From the NCBI RefSeq assembly GCF_019703515.2, contig NC_059372.1, forward strand, positions 25,518,931 through 25,582,930: a stretch of 64,000 bases of DNA, written 5' to 3'. The position numbers were made by a program, and so were the translations under genes. Positions 1-12,533 of the stretch are shown here, piece after piece; position 1 is the stretch's first letter; the number at the start of each line of letters is the position of its first letter. The notes beneath the pieces were generated by a model. It was not told the DNA's origin and ran no database searches. It worked only from the letters and a program-made list of their open reading frames with translations. This stretch comes from Myxocyprinus asiaticus (Eukaryota > Chordata > Actinopteri > Cypriniformes > Catostomidae).

Positions 1-175
1 ATACAATAAAGGTGTACCCTCTTTTTTTCTGAAATGTTATAACAATAAATTCTAAGGTCTACAGTAAATAACCTAAAATCCCAAAAGAAGTGCATAATTT
101 TATTGTTACTACTTCAGGGAAGTTAGTGTTATAACATTTCATTAAAAATAAAAAGGGGGTACACCTTTATTGTAT
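1..175. mobile_element. Palindromic MITE (non-autonomous DNA transposon)
   Basis: The first 19 bases (starting ATACAATAAAGGTG) recur as a reverse complement at 157-175. The inverted arms extend inward for over 40 bp with small gaps, to the TGTTATAACA motif near 127-136. A short AT-rich centre and no ORF make this a MITE. Its left edge coincides with the window start, so it may continue further left. Superfamily not determined. It lies in a megf6 intron. Confidence 0.7.
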
Positions 176-292
176 CCAGTAAAAAATGACCACAAACAGC
201 CAAGGTGTTGACCATTTCTGAACAGCTTAGGAGGGTTCAGGATTTTTGTCTTGTTCTCCAGAAAAATATCTAAACATCCTTTAAACAAGATA

Positions 293-1874
<1,582 letters not shown>

Positions 1875-1939
1875 TATATTTAATATTAGTTGTAATGGAC
1901 TACTTTAATATTGCTTTTTTGTCATTTTTTGAACTCAAC

Positions 1940-2080
1940 AGTACTGTCCCCATTCTCTTTCATCGTATGTGCACTGTGCACATTCTTCAAAATATCTCCT
2001 TTTGTGTTCCACCAAAAAGAAAAATGTGTGTTTTAAATTCTGAGAAATTTTCATTTTTGGGTGAACTATTCCTTCAAGAA
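1940..2080. mobile_element. Half of an Angel-like palindromic MITE
   Basis: The sequence ends in TTTTCATTTTTGGGTGAACTATTCCTT, the same terminus seen on the complete palindromic MITEs elsewhere in this window (for example 30317-31017). The CTCCTTTTGTGTTCCA motif is also shared. Only the right arm is recognisable. The family name is by resemblance to the fish Angel elements and is not certain. Confidence 0.6.
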
Positions 2081-2316
2081 AAAGTCCAGGCTGTTTTTCT
2101 TTTCTTTTTTAAGAATACTATACTCTTTACTTCTTACTATAATAAAATCACTTGATAAAATCATAGATAAAAGGACTTAGTGTGTCACTTGTCTCCTAAC
2201 ATTTGGATTCATCACTTTAAAACACTGTAGAGTTGGTTCTTTTAATTAAAAACCCATAACATTTAAAACATGCTGTAATGCATCAGTCAATTTAAATGCG
2301 TTCTTGTGTTGATCAG

Positions 2317-2445
2317 AGTGTCCCAGAGGCAGGTATGGGGCTGAATGCCGGGAGGTGTGTAACTGTCAAAATGACGCCAGCTGTGATAAAGTAACGGGAG
2401 AATGCCACTGTATTCCTGGATACTATGGGCATCTCTGTGAACATG
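2317..2445 (+). CDS. megf6: megf6 exon: EGF-like repeat
   Basis: This is an internal coding exon of a multiple-EGF-like secreted protein. It is 129 nt (43 codons), entered through an AG acceptor at 2315-2316 and left through GTAAG. It starts and ends in phase 1, so it is one cassette of a symmetrical series. The translation has the spaced cysteines of a laminin-type EGF-like repeat: CPRGRYGAEC, CNCQNDASCD, then GECHCIPGYYGHLCE. MEGF6, MEGF10/11, PEAR1 and stabilins share this repeat type. The assignment to MEGF6 rests on the gene ending without a transmembrane segment (see 6782-6852) and on kcnab2 lying next to it. Earlier exons lie left of the window. The role of MEGF6 is poorly defined; it is a secreted or extracellular-matrix protein. 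Confidence 0.85.
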
Positions 2446-2543
2446 GTAAGATGCCTAGAAGGCATCCTGTTTTTTGTTCTGACCCATCTAGTCAAATTTG
2501 TTTTACTGATTTTTAATCGCTCTTACATGTTTTTTATCTAAAG

Positions 2544-2672
2544 TGTGTCCTCTTGGTTTCCATGGGCATCAATGCCAGCTTCTTTGCGACTGCCATGCCA
2601 ATGCACCTTGTGACCCTAGCACTGGCCGCTGCCTCTGTCCTCCAGGTTACCAAGGACTCCGTTGTGAGAAAG
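2544..2672 (+). CDS. megf6: megf6 exon: EGF-like repeat
   Basis: This is the second 129-nt phase-1 exon, spliced 98 bp after the previous one. The translation is a complete EGF-like repeat: CPLGFHGHQC, CDCHANAPCDPSTGRCLC, then PPGYQGLRCE. The eight cysteines sit at the laminin-EGF spacing. The donor is G|GTGCAG, weaker than its neighbours. Confidence 0.87.
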
Positions 2673-2753
2673 GTGCAGAACAGCATTCATATGAAGTTTT
2701 CAGCTGGTACTGATTGTGTGAGTGTTAAAGTGATGCTGTCGTTCTTATTTCAG

Positions 2754-2882
2754 AGTGTGAGCCAGGCAGGTTTGGGCCTAATTGTGCCCATAAATGTGAC
2801 TGTGACAGAGACACACCATGTGACTCTGTCAGTGGAAGGTGTTTGTGTGCACCAGGAAAGATGGGAACTCTCTGTGATATAG
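2754..2882 (+). CDS. megf6: megf6 exon: EGF-like repeat
   Basis: This is the third 129-nt phase-1 exon, after TTATTTCAG and before GTGAGC. The translation reads CEPGRFGPNC, CDCDRDTPCDSVSGRCLC, then a last segment PGKMGTLCDI in which the usual aromatic-Gly pattern (GxxGxxC) is altered to KMGTLC. The three exons 2317-2882 are tightly clustered. The next one is 3.7 kb away because of repeats in the intron. Confidence 0.86.
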   Translation, partial: SVSQAGLGLIVPINVTVTETHHVTLSVEGVCVHQERWELSVI

Positions 2883-3017
2883 GTGAGCATTCCACCCAGG
2901 GTCCAAAATGATTATATTTTTTTTTTTTTGCCACATCTGGCAAATAAATATTACAGGGCAGGCTATAAATATATATTGCCTACTATGAAACCCTATTTTG
3001 CACATTTGTATTAATGT

Positions 3018-3065
<48 letters not shown>

Positions 3066-3390
3066 TCCTGCTCGCATTGACCGTCACATTGACCCAGAAT
3101 TGCGTTTTGAGATTTTTGCACTAATGTAAGGTCTCAGTTTAAAAAAAAAAAAAGTGTTTTTATATCATGGACGTCTTCCCGCAGTTAAAACACTGATTTG
3201 CATAATACATGAGAGATTATTTTTTTCAGGCAACTACATTATCTTTTAACATATCATTTGATGTTTATTCCCGTTTTTTTTTTTATTTATTTTTTTTATT
3301 TTTTTTGGTCTTGCTGTAAATTGTAGTAAAGACAAGGGCTGAGCAGAGTTTAGATACTATCTGCAGCATTGCTCTAAAAGCATCCTTGAT
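2883..3390. other. megf6 intron with (TG)n
   Basis: This is the first part of the intron between two EGF exons. It contains a (TG)n run at about 3020-3066 and long A and T runs. I see no coding sequence or recognisable element in the remainder. Confidence 0.8.
3020..3066. repeat. (TG)n microsatellite
   Basis: About 22 TG dinucleotide units with one TAT interruption near the right end. It is an uninterrupted enough run to be length-variable. Confidence 0.95.
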
Positions 3391-4403
3391 AGTACATTTA
3401 CATCACCCAATGTGTGTGTTAACATCTGGAAGACGTATTTTTAGGTTATTTGATCATCTGCAATATGCCAATTAGACGTTTCCTCTTGGATGTCAAGAAG
3501 ACATTCAGCAGATTTCTTTGAGATGTTTATGATTTAGAATTTATTTTACTGTACGTGTACTTTCAGTATACTTACAGTGCACTTGCCCAAGAACGTACTG
3601 AGTACTATTAGGTAACTACATGTACTTAATATGGGTTAAGGTTAGGGTTAGTATCTAGTAATTACTATAGTTGTTGTATATATGCGTATGTAAATTTAGA
3701 ACAGTACTGTAAAATAAAGTGCTACCAGAATATTTGTAAATCTGATCTTTTGAAAATGTTTATCAGATGTTAATTAGATTGTGATGCTTTCCAGATAACA
3801 AACATCTCAAAGATGTATGTGTGTTATCTTGGGACACACCCGTTACCCAGATGTCTGTTTGGTGTGTTTATATCTGGAAGACGTATTTTTAAGTTTGTTT
3901 TCTCATCTGCAATACGTCTATTAGACATTTCCTCTCAGATGTGAAAAGGACATTCAGCAGATGCCTTTGAGACATTTATATTTTTGAATGTATCTGAATG
4001 TAATTAGAATGTGATGCTTTCCAGAAGAAACACCCTTAAACAGACATCTCGAAGATGTGTGCTATCTGAGGTGCTATCGTCTGAGTGACAGCAGCTGAAG
4101 CGATTTTACACACCACATTAAAGTGCAAAAACACAACCCAGATAGCACCCGTATGTCTCTAAGATGTCTGTTTTAGATGTTTTTATCTGGAAAGCATCAC
4201 AATCTAATTAACATCTGCTGAAAATATCAGATTTACAAACATTCTAAATCAAACATCTCAAAGACATCTGACGAATGTCTTATTGACATCCGAGACATTC
4301 TTATTGGCATGTATCTAATAGACGTATTGCAGGTGAGCACACTATTTAAAAAATATGTCTTCCTGATGTAAACGCACACGTCAAATAGATGTCTGGGTGA
4401 TAT
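3391..4403. repeat. Inverted-repeat complex, three copies of one MITE-like unit
   Basis: One repeat unit is present three times. It is recognised by ATCTGGAAGACGTATTTTTA, then CATCTGCAATA, then ATTCAGCAGAT and TTTGAGATGTTTA. Copy 1 starts at about 3400 and continues past an insertion to about 3840. Copy 2 (about 3867-4070) is in the same orientation. Copy 3 (about 4140-4403) is inverted. The reverse complement of the right edge (TATCACCCAGACATCTATTTGA) corresponds to ACATCACCCAATG at 3401. Copy 1 is interrupted at 3541-3733 by a smaller element whose ends read TTATTTTACTGTA and TACTGTAAAATAA. No ORF is visible; family not named. Confidence 0.7.
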
Positions 4404-4404
4404 A

Positions 4405-5976
4405 CAGGTGCTGGTCATATAATTAGAATATCATCAAAAAGTTGATTTATTTCACTAATTCCATTCAAAAAGTGAAACTTGTATATTATATTCATTCATT
4501 ACACACAGACTGATATATTTCAAATGTTTATAATCATCAAAATTAAAAGAAATAACTGACAACTAAGGAAAATCCCAAATTCAGTATCTCAGAAAATTAG
4601 AATATTGTGAAAAGGTTCAATATCGAAGACACCTGGTGCCACACTCTAATCAGCTAATTAACTCAAAACACCTGCAAAGGCCTTTAAATGGTCTCTCAGT
4701 CTAGTTCTGTACGCTACACAATCATGGGGAAGACTGCTGACTTGACAGTTGTCCAAAAGACGACTATTGACACGTTGCACAAGGAGGGAAAGACACAAAA
4801 GGTCATTGCAAAAGAGGCTGGCTGTTCACAGAGCTCTGTGTCCAAGCACATTAATAGAGAGGCGAAGGGAAGGAAAAGATGTGGTAGAAAAAAAGTGTAC
4901 AAGCAATAGGGATAACCGCACCCTGGAGAGGATTGTGAAACAAAACCCATTCAAAAATGTGGGGGAGAACCACTACGCACAGATGTATGCAAGACATGGG
5001 TTTCAGCTGTCGCATTCCTTGTGTCAAGTCACTCTTGAACAACAGACAGCGTCTGAAGCGTCTCGCCTGGGCTAAAGACAAAAAGGACTGGACTGCTGCT
5101 GAGTGGTCCAAAGTTATGTTCTCTGATGAAAGTAAATTTTGCATTTCCTTTGGAAATCAGGGTCCCAGAGTCTGGAGGAAGAGAGGAGAGGCACACAATC
5201 CATGTTGCTTGAGGTCCAGTGTAAAGTTTCCACAGTCAGTGATGGTTTGGGGTGCCATGTCATCTGCTGGTGTTGGTCCACTGTGTTTTCTGAGGTCCAA
5301 GGTCAACGCAGCCTATACCAGGAAGTTTTAGAGCACTTCATGATTCCTTTCTGCTGACCAACTTTATGGAGATGCAGATTTCATTTTCCAACAGGACTTG
5401 GCACCTGCACACAGTGCCAAAGCAACCAGTATCTGGTTTAAGGACCATGGTATCCCTGTTCTTAATTGGCCAGCAAACTCGCCTGACCTTAACCCCATAG
5501 AAAATCTATGGGGTATTGTGAAGAGGAAGATGCGATATGCCAGACCCAACAATGCAGAAGAGCTGAAGGCCACTTTCAGAGCAACCTGGGCTCTCATAAC
5601 ACCTGAGCAGTGCCACAGACTGATTGACTCCATGCCACGCCACATTGCTGCAGTAATTCAGGCAAGAGGAGCCTCAACTAAGTATTGAGTGCTGTGCATG
5701 CTCATACTTTTCATGTTCATACTTTTCAGTTGGCCAAGATGACTAAAAATCCTTTCTTTGTATTGGTCTTAAGTAATATTCTAATTTTCTGAGATACTGA
5801 ATTTGGGATTTTCCTTAGTCGTCAGTTATAATGATCAAAATTAAAAGAAATAAACATTTGAAATATATCAGTCTGTGTGTAATGAATGAATATAATATAC
5901 AAGTTTCACTTTTTGAATGGAATTAGTGAAATAAATCAATTTTTTGATGATATTCTAATTATATGACCAGCACCTG
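4405..5976 (+). mobile_element. Tc1 transposon with long inverted repeats, inactivated
   Basis: The element is flanked by TA at 4403-4404 and 5977-5978. The ends are CAGGTGCTGGTCATATAATT and its reverse complement. The terminal inverted repeats run for roughly 200 bp and include the ATTCATTCATTACACACAGA block. Length and transposase type fit a common zebrafish/cyprinid Tc1 family. It sits at the edge of the inverted-repeat complex, in the megf6 intron. Confidence 0.95.
4724..5688 (+). pseudogene. Dead Tc1 transposase
   Basis: The transposase starts MGKTADLTVVQKTTIDTLHK with a helix-turn-helix, AGCSQSSVSKHI. Frameshifts near 4880 and 4950-5060 break the DNA-binding part. The first catalytic Asp lies in VMFSDESKF. 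A stop or frameshift at about 5328-5360 precedes the second block (LAPAHSAKATSIWFKDHG). [16 protein letters not shown] carries the third acidic residue, and the protein ends GASTKY. At least three lesions, so it is non-functional. Confidence 0.92.
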
Positions 5977-5978
5977 TA

Positions 5979-6572
5979 TGTGTGCTATCAGGGAACATTT
6001 ATAGTTTGAATTTAAAATAACATTAAAATAATTTGTAAGCTGATACTTTATCAAAAACAACTCGATATCAAATCAACTTGATTCAGCAAATCAAGTTTAT
6101 TCAAAATTTCACGTATTTCTAAAAACGGCCCAGTGCGACTTATGACTTTGTCACATATACCTATTATTTGATTTAAGTACAGTATATATAAATATATTAT
6201 CCCCTTGAAAATGTAATTATTTAGTTGTTTTTCCATTAGTATATCTTTCACAATTGAACTCTTGGTGAAATGGCTCCTATCTCTGTATTTGCAGATGATT
6301 TTGGATTTGTAGATGGTTGAATTGCTTGCATCACTTTCATCAGTGAGGGTTAGACTTGCATTCTTACAATTCGATTCAAACCATGTCATATTGCATTTTA
6401 GTCAAGTAAATGGACAATTGGGATTTTATCAACTCACCAAAACCATTTTTTCTTGCATTTGACACCTGGTGAATGTTAATTTTAGAACCTGCTTCCACCT
6501 CATCTGAAATTTCTGGAGATTAATTTTTGCATCAGTTATTCTGTCTAATATTTCTTTTTAAATTCACACCAG
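5979..6572. other. megf6 intron, nothing recognised
   Basis: AT-rich intron sequence between the Tc1 element and the next EGF exon. Short local inverted motifs (for example TTGATTCAGCAAATCAAG at about 6078) are present. I see no coding or mobile sequence. Confidence 0.6.
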
Positions 6573-6701
6573 ACTGTGGAGTAAATCGGTTTGGTCCAGA
6601 TTGCTCAGAGAGATGTGAATGTCACAACGGAGGGCAATGCAATCCACGCAATGGACGCTGCACATGTCTGAATGGTTGGGTTGGACCAAGCTGTCAAGAG
6701 G
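6573..6701 (+). CDS. megf6: megf6 exon: last EGF-like repeat
   Basis: This is the fourth 129-nt phase-1 exon, after CACACCAG and before GTAATT. The translation is CGVNRFGPDC, CECHNGGQCNPRNGRCTC, then LNGWVGPSCQE, a canonical EGF-like repeat. The phase matches the exon ending at 2882, so the 3.7-kb interval with the Tc1 is an ordinary intron of the same gene. Confidence 0.88.
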
Positions 6702-6781
6702 GTAATTTTAATATTGGTAATTCACACAAACTTTTGTGATCTCAAAGAATACATTACTTATATCACTTTTGTTCATAACAG

Positions 6782-6852
6782 GGCTCACGTCTAATCTGAA
6801 TACTAGTAGAAGCAAACGTAAAGACTCCTCACTGTTCAGCTTACCAGTATAG
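6782..6852 (+). CDS. megf6: megf6 terminal exon and stop
   Basis: After TTCATAACAG the reading frame continues in phase from the last EGF exon: GLTSNLNTSRSKRKD, then SSLFSLPV and TAG at 6850-6852. The tail is 23 residues, hydrophilic and serine-rich, with a basic RSKRK cluster. There is no transmembrane helix, which argues for a secreted protein (MEGF6) and against MEGF10/11 or PEAR1, which continue into a membrane segment. Exon identity is inferred from phase and the acceptor; cDNA would settle it. Confidence 0.72.
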
Positions 6853-7385
6853 CAATCTCACAGTTCCTGATCCAGTCCAGCCTACACATGACAGAAATGG
6901 AGACACTTTGTCACTGACTGTAACATGACTGGAATTGAATTTGTGAGTGGACATTTGGCTAAACTTTTAGCCTTTTAGTATCTTTGAACTCTACGGTGTA
7001 CAATGATCAAATGATGATTTACTGGAGAGACTTCCATTTGTCGATACATGATCAACTTTCTCATGGAAAAGTTGACATCAAAGCCAACATGAAGTATATT
7101 TTCATATACTGTAGAAGCTCCTCCTGGATGAGGACAAATACAACATTTTTGAAGAGCGTTTTCAGCATCAGCCGTGCAGTTAAACTGTTTGTAAGAGGTG
7201 CTTCCATTTCTTCATGTTGAGTTCCAACTCTAATCAAACAGGCAGCTAATCGTGGTCTTCGGTTCACTTGAAAATAACAAGCGGGTGTGTCCAAGCAAGA
7301 CTAAGCTCCTGGACTAAATTCCCAAATGAGGGATAACGAAGGAACTGAAGAGTTACTAAAATCTTAGTCTTCAACACTATTGTGC

Positions 7386-7530
7386 TCCTTCACCCAAAAA
7401 TGGCAATTCTGTAAACATTTACTCACCCTGATGTCATGCTCAACATGAGATGCTTTCGAAATGACCAAGCTGCTCTTTTCCATACCATGAAAGTAAACAG
7501 TGACTGTAGCTCTCAAGCTTAAAGAATACC
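7386..7530. mobile_element. Half of an Angel-like MITE
   Basis: Recognised from CCTTCACCCAAAAATGGCAATTCTG followed by TTTACTCACCCTGATGTCATGC and AAGCTGCTCTTTTCCATAC. These blocks occur in the same order in the full copies on this window. No right arm is visible. It lies in the probable megf6 3' UTR. Confidence 0.6.
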
Positions 7531-8455
7531 ATATAAAAGTAACATAAAACTTGTGCGCTATTTTCTAAGTGTTCTAGCTTTGTGTGTGGAATATGCTGAA
7601 ATTGTGGTTATTCACTGAAAATGTGGCCCTCCCCATGTCACTGTCTACGTTTGATTGATTGAAAACATAAATATGGAGCAGCTTGCAACTGCTGAAAGGT
7701 TCTTTGAGTGAAAAGGGGCTGTTTAATTGTATGTTGCATCATTCATGATGAACATTTTCATGTAATTATTTTTCTTAGAATTTAGGGAGACTTGAAAATA
7801 AGTTATCTTATATAACATTTAGTCCATATTTGGATACATGGTCCATATTTCAAAATGTTTTGTTCCCTTGCGTTTGAATTCTTTCAAATCAAAAGAATAT
7901 GAAACAACAGTCCTTTTACTTTGTGTACATATGTGAAAGTTTTAGTGTGTGAGTGGTTCTGTAAGATGTTTTTAAAAACTACAGTTTGCATTTAATGAAC
8001 AATAGTACTGTAAACCATATAATCACTAAGATTTCTATTTTACAACCTTTTTTCTACAGATGTATTTTTTGTACAGTACCATGTCTACAAAACTATGCAA
8101 TATGTAGTTAATATGTGTGATATGTGATCTGCATTCACAGAATGTAGACTATAAACTTAAAAGGACATGTACATTTCAATGATATTGCAGCTAAATCAGG
8201 GCCAAAGATATAATTTTTAAATAAATTCTTATTCGAAGTGCTACTTTAAGCGGTCATATTTTATTGAAAGTAAATATTACCATGGGAAACGTTTTTTTTT
8301 CTTCTTTTTTTTTTTAATGGAAGCTTACAAATATTTTATTTATGATTATCCATCTCTTAAGAGTACAGAAATAAGCACTGAATATTTTTTAACTGCAGTT
8401 AAAGAATTAAAGTTTTCCCAAGCCATTATGTGTGCACTGTCAACATATTTAAAGA

Positions 8456-8461
8456 AATAAA
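8456..8461 (+). terminator. Candidate polyadenylation signal (megf6)
   Basis: AATAAA about 1.6 kb after the megf6 stop. A second AATAAA is at 8780-8785. Either could be the end of the + strand transcript. Confidence 0.4.
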
Positions 8462-8785
8462 GACATGAGTATTTCCTTTATTTTGTCATTTGCCCATGAA
8501 TGAACTATTTTCTTGATTTCACCATTTTAAAATCCATACTGGCATTTGGATTTTTTTTTTTTTTTTTTTTCTCAGCACAAAATGGTCCCAAGTATTTTGT
8601 TTACTTTTTAAAAAGATTTTATAGGTATGTGAACTGTAATAATCCTAAAATATTTACAATAGATTTTAAAGGGAAAAATGGAGAAACAGCATTTTTGTTC
8701 ATCTATTGTTCATACAGTTTAACAGTGTTGTGCCAATGTATATGCATATCATACATGTTTTTGATGTATATCTTCAGTAAATAAA

Positions 8786-9895
8786 CATACTGTATACCAA
8801 TTATAATCTTTATACACATCAGAAATACAAAGAAAAAAAATAAAGAATTTTTGAATAATTTATTTTCAGTTGATAAGTTTGAAGCTGCACATATTTTTCA
8901 AGCACAATGTCAAAAGCAATAATTGCCGATGAAAAAATAAAATCAAGGCAAATGTGATATTGTTAATTAAAACCAGTATAGTGTATATATATATATATAT
9001 ATAGAATCAGGTTATATACAGATTATCAAATCATTCCATTATGTATATACAGAAATCAACATTATGCGTTTTTTTATTTTTATTTTTTTTTAACAGTAAT
9101 GGTCAGTATAATACATAATAGTCAGAATAAAAGGTCATACCAAAAACAGTCTATTCTTATCAAATCCGCTTCAAAACATTATATTCAAAGTTATCTGAAT
9201 TCATGTAAATACAGTTACTTCTGTTGACATTATTGGACTCTTTTTTTAATCACTTTACAGCAGAAGCATTTGACTTTATTTCTACAATGACTTCTTTCCT
9301 TATAGGAAAAAAACCTTATTTTGTTAAATATTAGGCTGTTTTAAAAGGTTGAATTTGTGTGCACCAACAGTTTCTCATTCAACAAGGCTTATATACATGG
9401 TGGTGTGAAATTAGCGATTTCATCATGATCTAATTACTGACATCAATATACTGTAGTTATGGCTTCCTGAGGGACATATAATTACAGCAGCTCATACAAG
9501 GTCAACCACAGCATATAAACACGTACGACCAACATCCCATATGAAAGATGCAGACAGCCTGACTTTACTCAAAATATGAATGACAAATACAAGGACATAG
9601 CATTTATGATGACCCTCAGCTAATAGTTACTTAAGCAATGCTTGCCACTTCTATCACATAAGCCTGTATTCTCCAGCAGTGGCCTTTAGTTAACATACTA
9701 CTTTGAAAACCTATACATATAGTAAAAATTCACTCTGCTTTGTTCTAGTTTAATACAATATGTTCAGCTCAGCATTTACTCTTACCCGAGTCTGAATGTA
9801 GCTCATTCAACAATTAAAATCTTCATAAACAGCATTACATTCCATCTACAGGTCAACACTTTCATACATTTATACCCAGCCAAACAGTTGTTATT
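8786..9895. other. Intergenic or overlapping 3' ends, nothing coding
   Basis: AT-rich sequence between the two convergent genes, with a short (TA)n at about 8985-9001. Reverse-strand AATAAA hexamers occur, for example at 9274-9279, and could end the kcnab2 transcript. I see no genes or clear mobile elements. Confidence 0.5.
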
Positions 9896-9903
9896 CACTA
9901 AAG

Positions 9904-10236
9904 GGTAACACTTTACGATAAGGTTTTATTTGATAACATTTGTTAACTAAATTAGTTAACATGAACTAACAATTAGAAATACTTGCAGCATTTATTAATC
10001 TTGGTTAATGTTAATTTATACATATACAGCAGTTATAATTTTTTAATGAAAAGTTGCATATGTTAACATTAATTAATGCACTATAAACTAACATGAACAA
10101 TGAACAATTGTATTTTTATTAAATAACATTAACAAAGATTAATAAATGCTGTAAAAATATATTGTTCATTTTTAGTTCATGAAACCAAATGCTTTAACTA
10201 AAGTCAACGAATGGAACCTTACTGTAAAGTGTTACC
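9904..10236. mobile_element. hAT-type MITE with perfect 8-bp target duplication
   Basis: This 333-bp element begins GGTAACACTTTACGATAAGG and ends with the inverted partner CCTTACTGTAAAGTGTTACC. The 8-bp sequence CACTAAAG flanks it on both sides (9896-9903 and 10237-10244), which fits hAT superfamily insertion. The interior is AT-rich and partly self-complementary (TTAGTTAACATGAACTAA) with no ORF. A relative is at 24706-25032. Confidence 0.9.
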
Positions 10237-10244
10237 CACTAAAG

Positions 10245-12443
10245 TAATATGCCATTTTAAAAATTAGTATGTAGGCTACATGCAACAACCGTATTGAGAT
10301 TTTATTGAAATCACTGAAAATGTACAATACACAATCAATCTGATAAACATTCAGAATAATTTGAACTGCCTTGACACAAACCTGTTGAAATATTTAACTA
10401 CACACTGTATGCATTTAATTTGGTATTTAATCTAATTTTTAATCTAAGCATTTAATTATTAACGATAACAACATAAATGAATTTATCATTATGATAATAA
10501 TAAATAAATTTATGTATAAAGCCTCTTTATAAATCTCTGTAACCCTTACCAGCTTATGCACACAATTCACCACTGATAGCCTTAAAATGCCATAATGCAT
10601 ATAATGGATAATTCTGTTGGTACAGATGAAACACATGCTCTGGCACTGAGTATTTAGCATTAGTACTGTATAAGGCATATAATCTATTAATTCTTAGACA
10701 GCAAATGAATGCTGTTCTAATCACTGGCTTATACACAATGTCCATGTCTGAGTAACATATGATTTACCAGTTCTAGACACATCTACTAGAATAAAGTTTT
10801 ATGGAAAACACATGCGTAATAACAGCATACAGTGTAATAACTTGTATTTAGCAAAGATCCTATGTTTGGACTGCAAAATAAAATTGCAAATATTAGCATA
10901 AAGTAGTAATTACTTGTAGGTCTACTGATTTTGTTTTTCCACCAGGATCAATGTAAATTTAAAGCTTGTAGTGTTTCATTAATGGGGTGGTGCTTGTTGA
11001 TGATTATATATATCTGAGAGATTTATTTCCGGCCAGTGTGTTCTCTTTCCCTCAATTGAGGGCGCCATTGGCCAAGAACATAACAAATGAGAAGACAGCA
11101 TTCTTCACTAAACACATGAGGACGAGAAAATACATTTAGAAAAAAAAAAAAAAAGGTGAAATTTTATAAGTAAAATTATCAAATACGAACAAAAATCAAT
11201 GCCCTCAAACAGTGTCTGGTATGAATACTTGGCCTCGGACAGATAAACATAAAATCCTGTGCACTAAATATTATTTGGATCACTGAATATCCAAAAAAGA
11301 AATAAGGACAAACATTTCTGCATATATTGAAAACCACCTATAATGCAGAACATTAAGGCAATCCATCAGCTGAGTACAGCTGGTACATGATGAGTACACA
11401 ACATTTCACCATATTACCAAGTGTCTTCCTTCACCTATGCACCAAAGCTCAAGTGCAAAGAGATTCCAAATAAAATTTGGTTATTAAGAGGGAACAGCAT
11501 GACAGATGACAGAGAATTCTTTGGTTGAAGCACTGTGACAACCGGGTATACAGTTAACCACTAATCACTGTTTTAGGTCAGTCGATTCTTAGAAAGCGTT
11601 TTAAAAGTTATAATGAAGACAAACAATGGCTTAAATAAACACTTTTAGATATTGCACATTTGTAGAGGCCTGTATTTTACAGTATATTTAAGATTTTTGT
11701 CAGTCTCATAACCCAAAGCTAAGGTCTGTTTGCAAACTATATGTTAATTCCTGAATTTGGGAAAGCTCTGAACATTTTAATTTGAGGAGTTAACTAACTT
11801 TGCCTTCATGTTTGGAACTAAAATGCATCTGGTATTATAGATGAGGCCTTGGAAACCAGCAGTATGTTGGATATCAATGCAGTGATGTTTTTACATGTAC
11901 ATAAAACCAGCGCCAATGACAATGCCTTTATAATCAGCCTTGTTCAGTCATATAACTTTCTGCATTCAGTAGTAACTAAAGTGCTTCATCAGTACCACTA
12001 CTGAAAAGATATGTTTAGAATCCCCCATTAGCTTATGCAAATGTATTATTTTCCAACGTAAAGGAAAACAGCTTGTGCAGTGGCCAGTGAATCTCATGCA
12101 TTTAAGTACAAACTCTGGAACCCTAAAATATACTGCAGCTCTTTTAGTGTATACTATAGTACGAGTGGGAGGAGGAAGTGAGCTAGTGCGTTTGATTTCA
12201 GTGGTTTCTTATAGGTCAGATCAGCACTCTGCTTATTGAGCCGGCATAGCTGATTTGAACGTGAGCATGCTTCAGCCTGTGCAGTTCTGCACCTTCTCTC
12301 AGGTTAATATCAGCATCCTCCATGTAGTGTACAATTTGGAGTCTCTGGCGGGACCCCTGACAGTGCTGGTCCCATGTGCCAATGTTTTATTCAGTCAAAG
12401 CTCAGAGAAAGAAGCAGGTCAACACAGTGTCACTGACATTCCT
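10245..12443 (-). other. kcnab2: Probable long 3' UTR of kcnab2
   Basis: About 2.2 kb lies between the hAT MITE and the kcnab2 stop codon on the - strand. It has no competing ORF or clear repeat. A long 3' UTR is inferred only from position and the absence of a strong proximal signal; a reverse-strand AATAAA at 12386-12391 is just 53 nt past the stop. Confidence 0.4.
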
Positions 12444-12533
12444 TTAGGACCTGTAGTCCTTCTTGCTGTAGGGTTTGTTCCCTAGGATACTGTCCACTTC
12501 ATGTATAATTGATGATGATAATTTTGGAAGAAC
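12444..12533 (-). CDS. kcnab2: kcnab2 exon 14 (C-terminus, stop)
   Basis: Read on the - strand after a CATTCAG acceptor, the exon translates [19 protein letters not shown], then [10 protein letters not shown] and TAA (12444-12446). This is the conserved C-terminus of Kv-beta subunits. Beta-2 has Ile-Asp-Ser-Ile where this fish protein has Val-Asp-Ser-Ile. Confidence 0.97.
   Translation of the reverse strand, partial: VLPKLSSSIIHEVDSILGNKPYSKKDYRS

Larger units (their letters stand above)
6853..8461 (+). other. megf6: Probable megf6 3' UTR
   Basis: This non-coding stretch follows the stop. It contains the left half of an Angel-like MITE at about 7386-7530 and AT-rich sequence. An AATAAA signal occurs at 8456-8461 and another at 8780-8785. 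The transcript end is inferred, not shown. Confidence 0.5.

Noticed and set aside
3640..3660. Telomere-like GGTTAAGGTTAGGGTTAG
   Set aside because: Only about three units, inside a small inverted-repeat element; not an interstitial telomere array.
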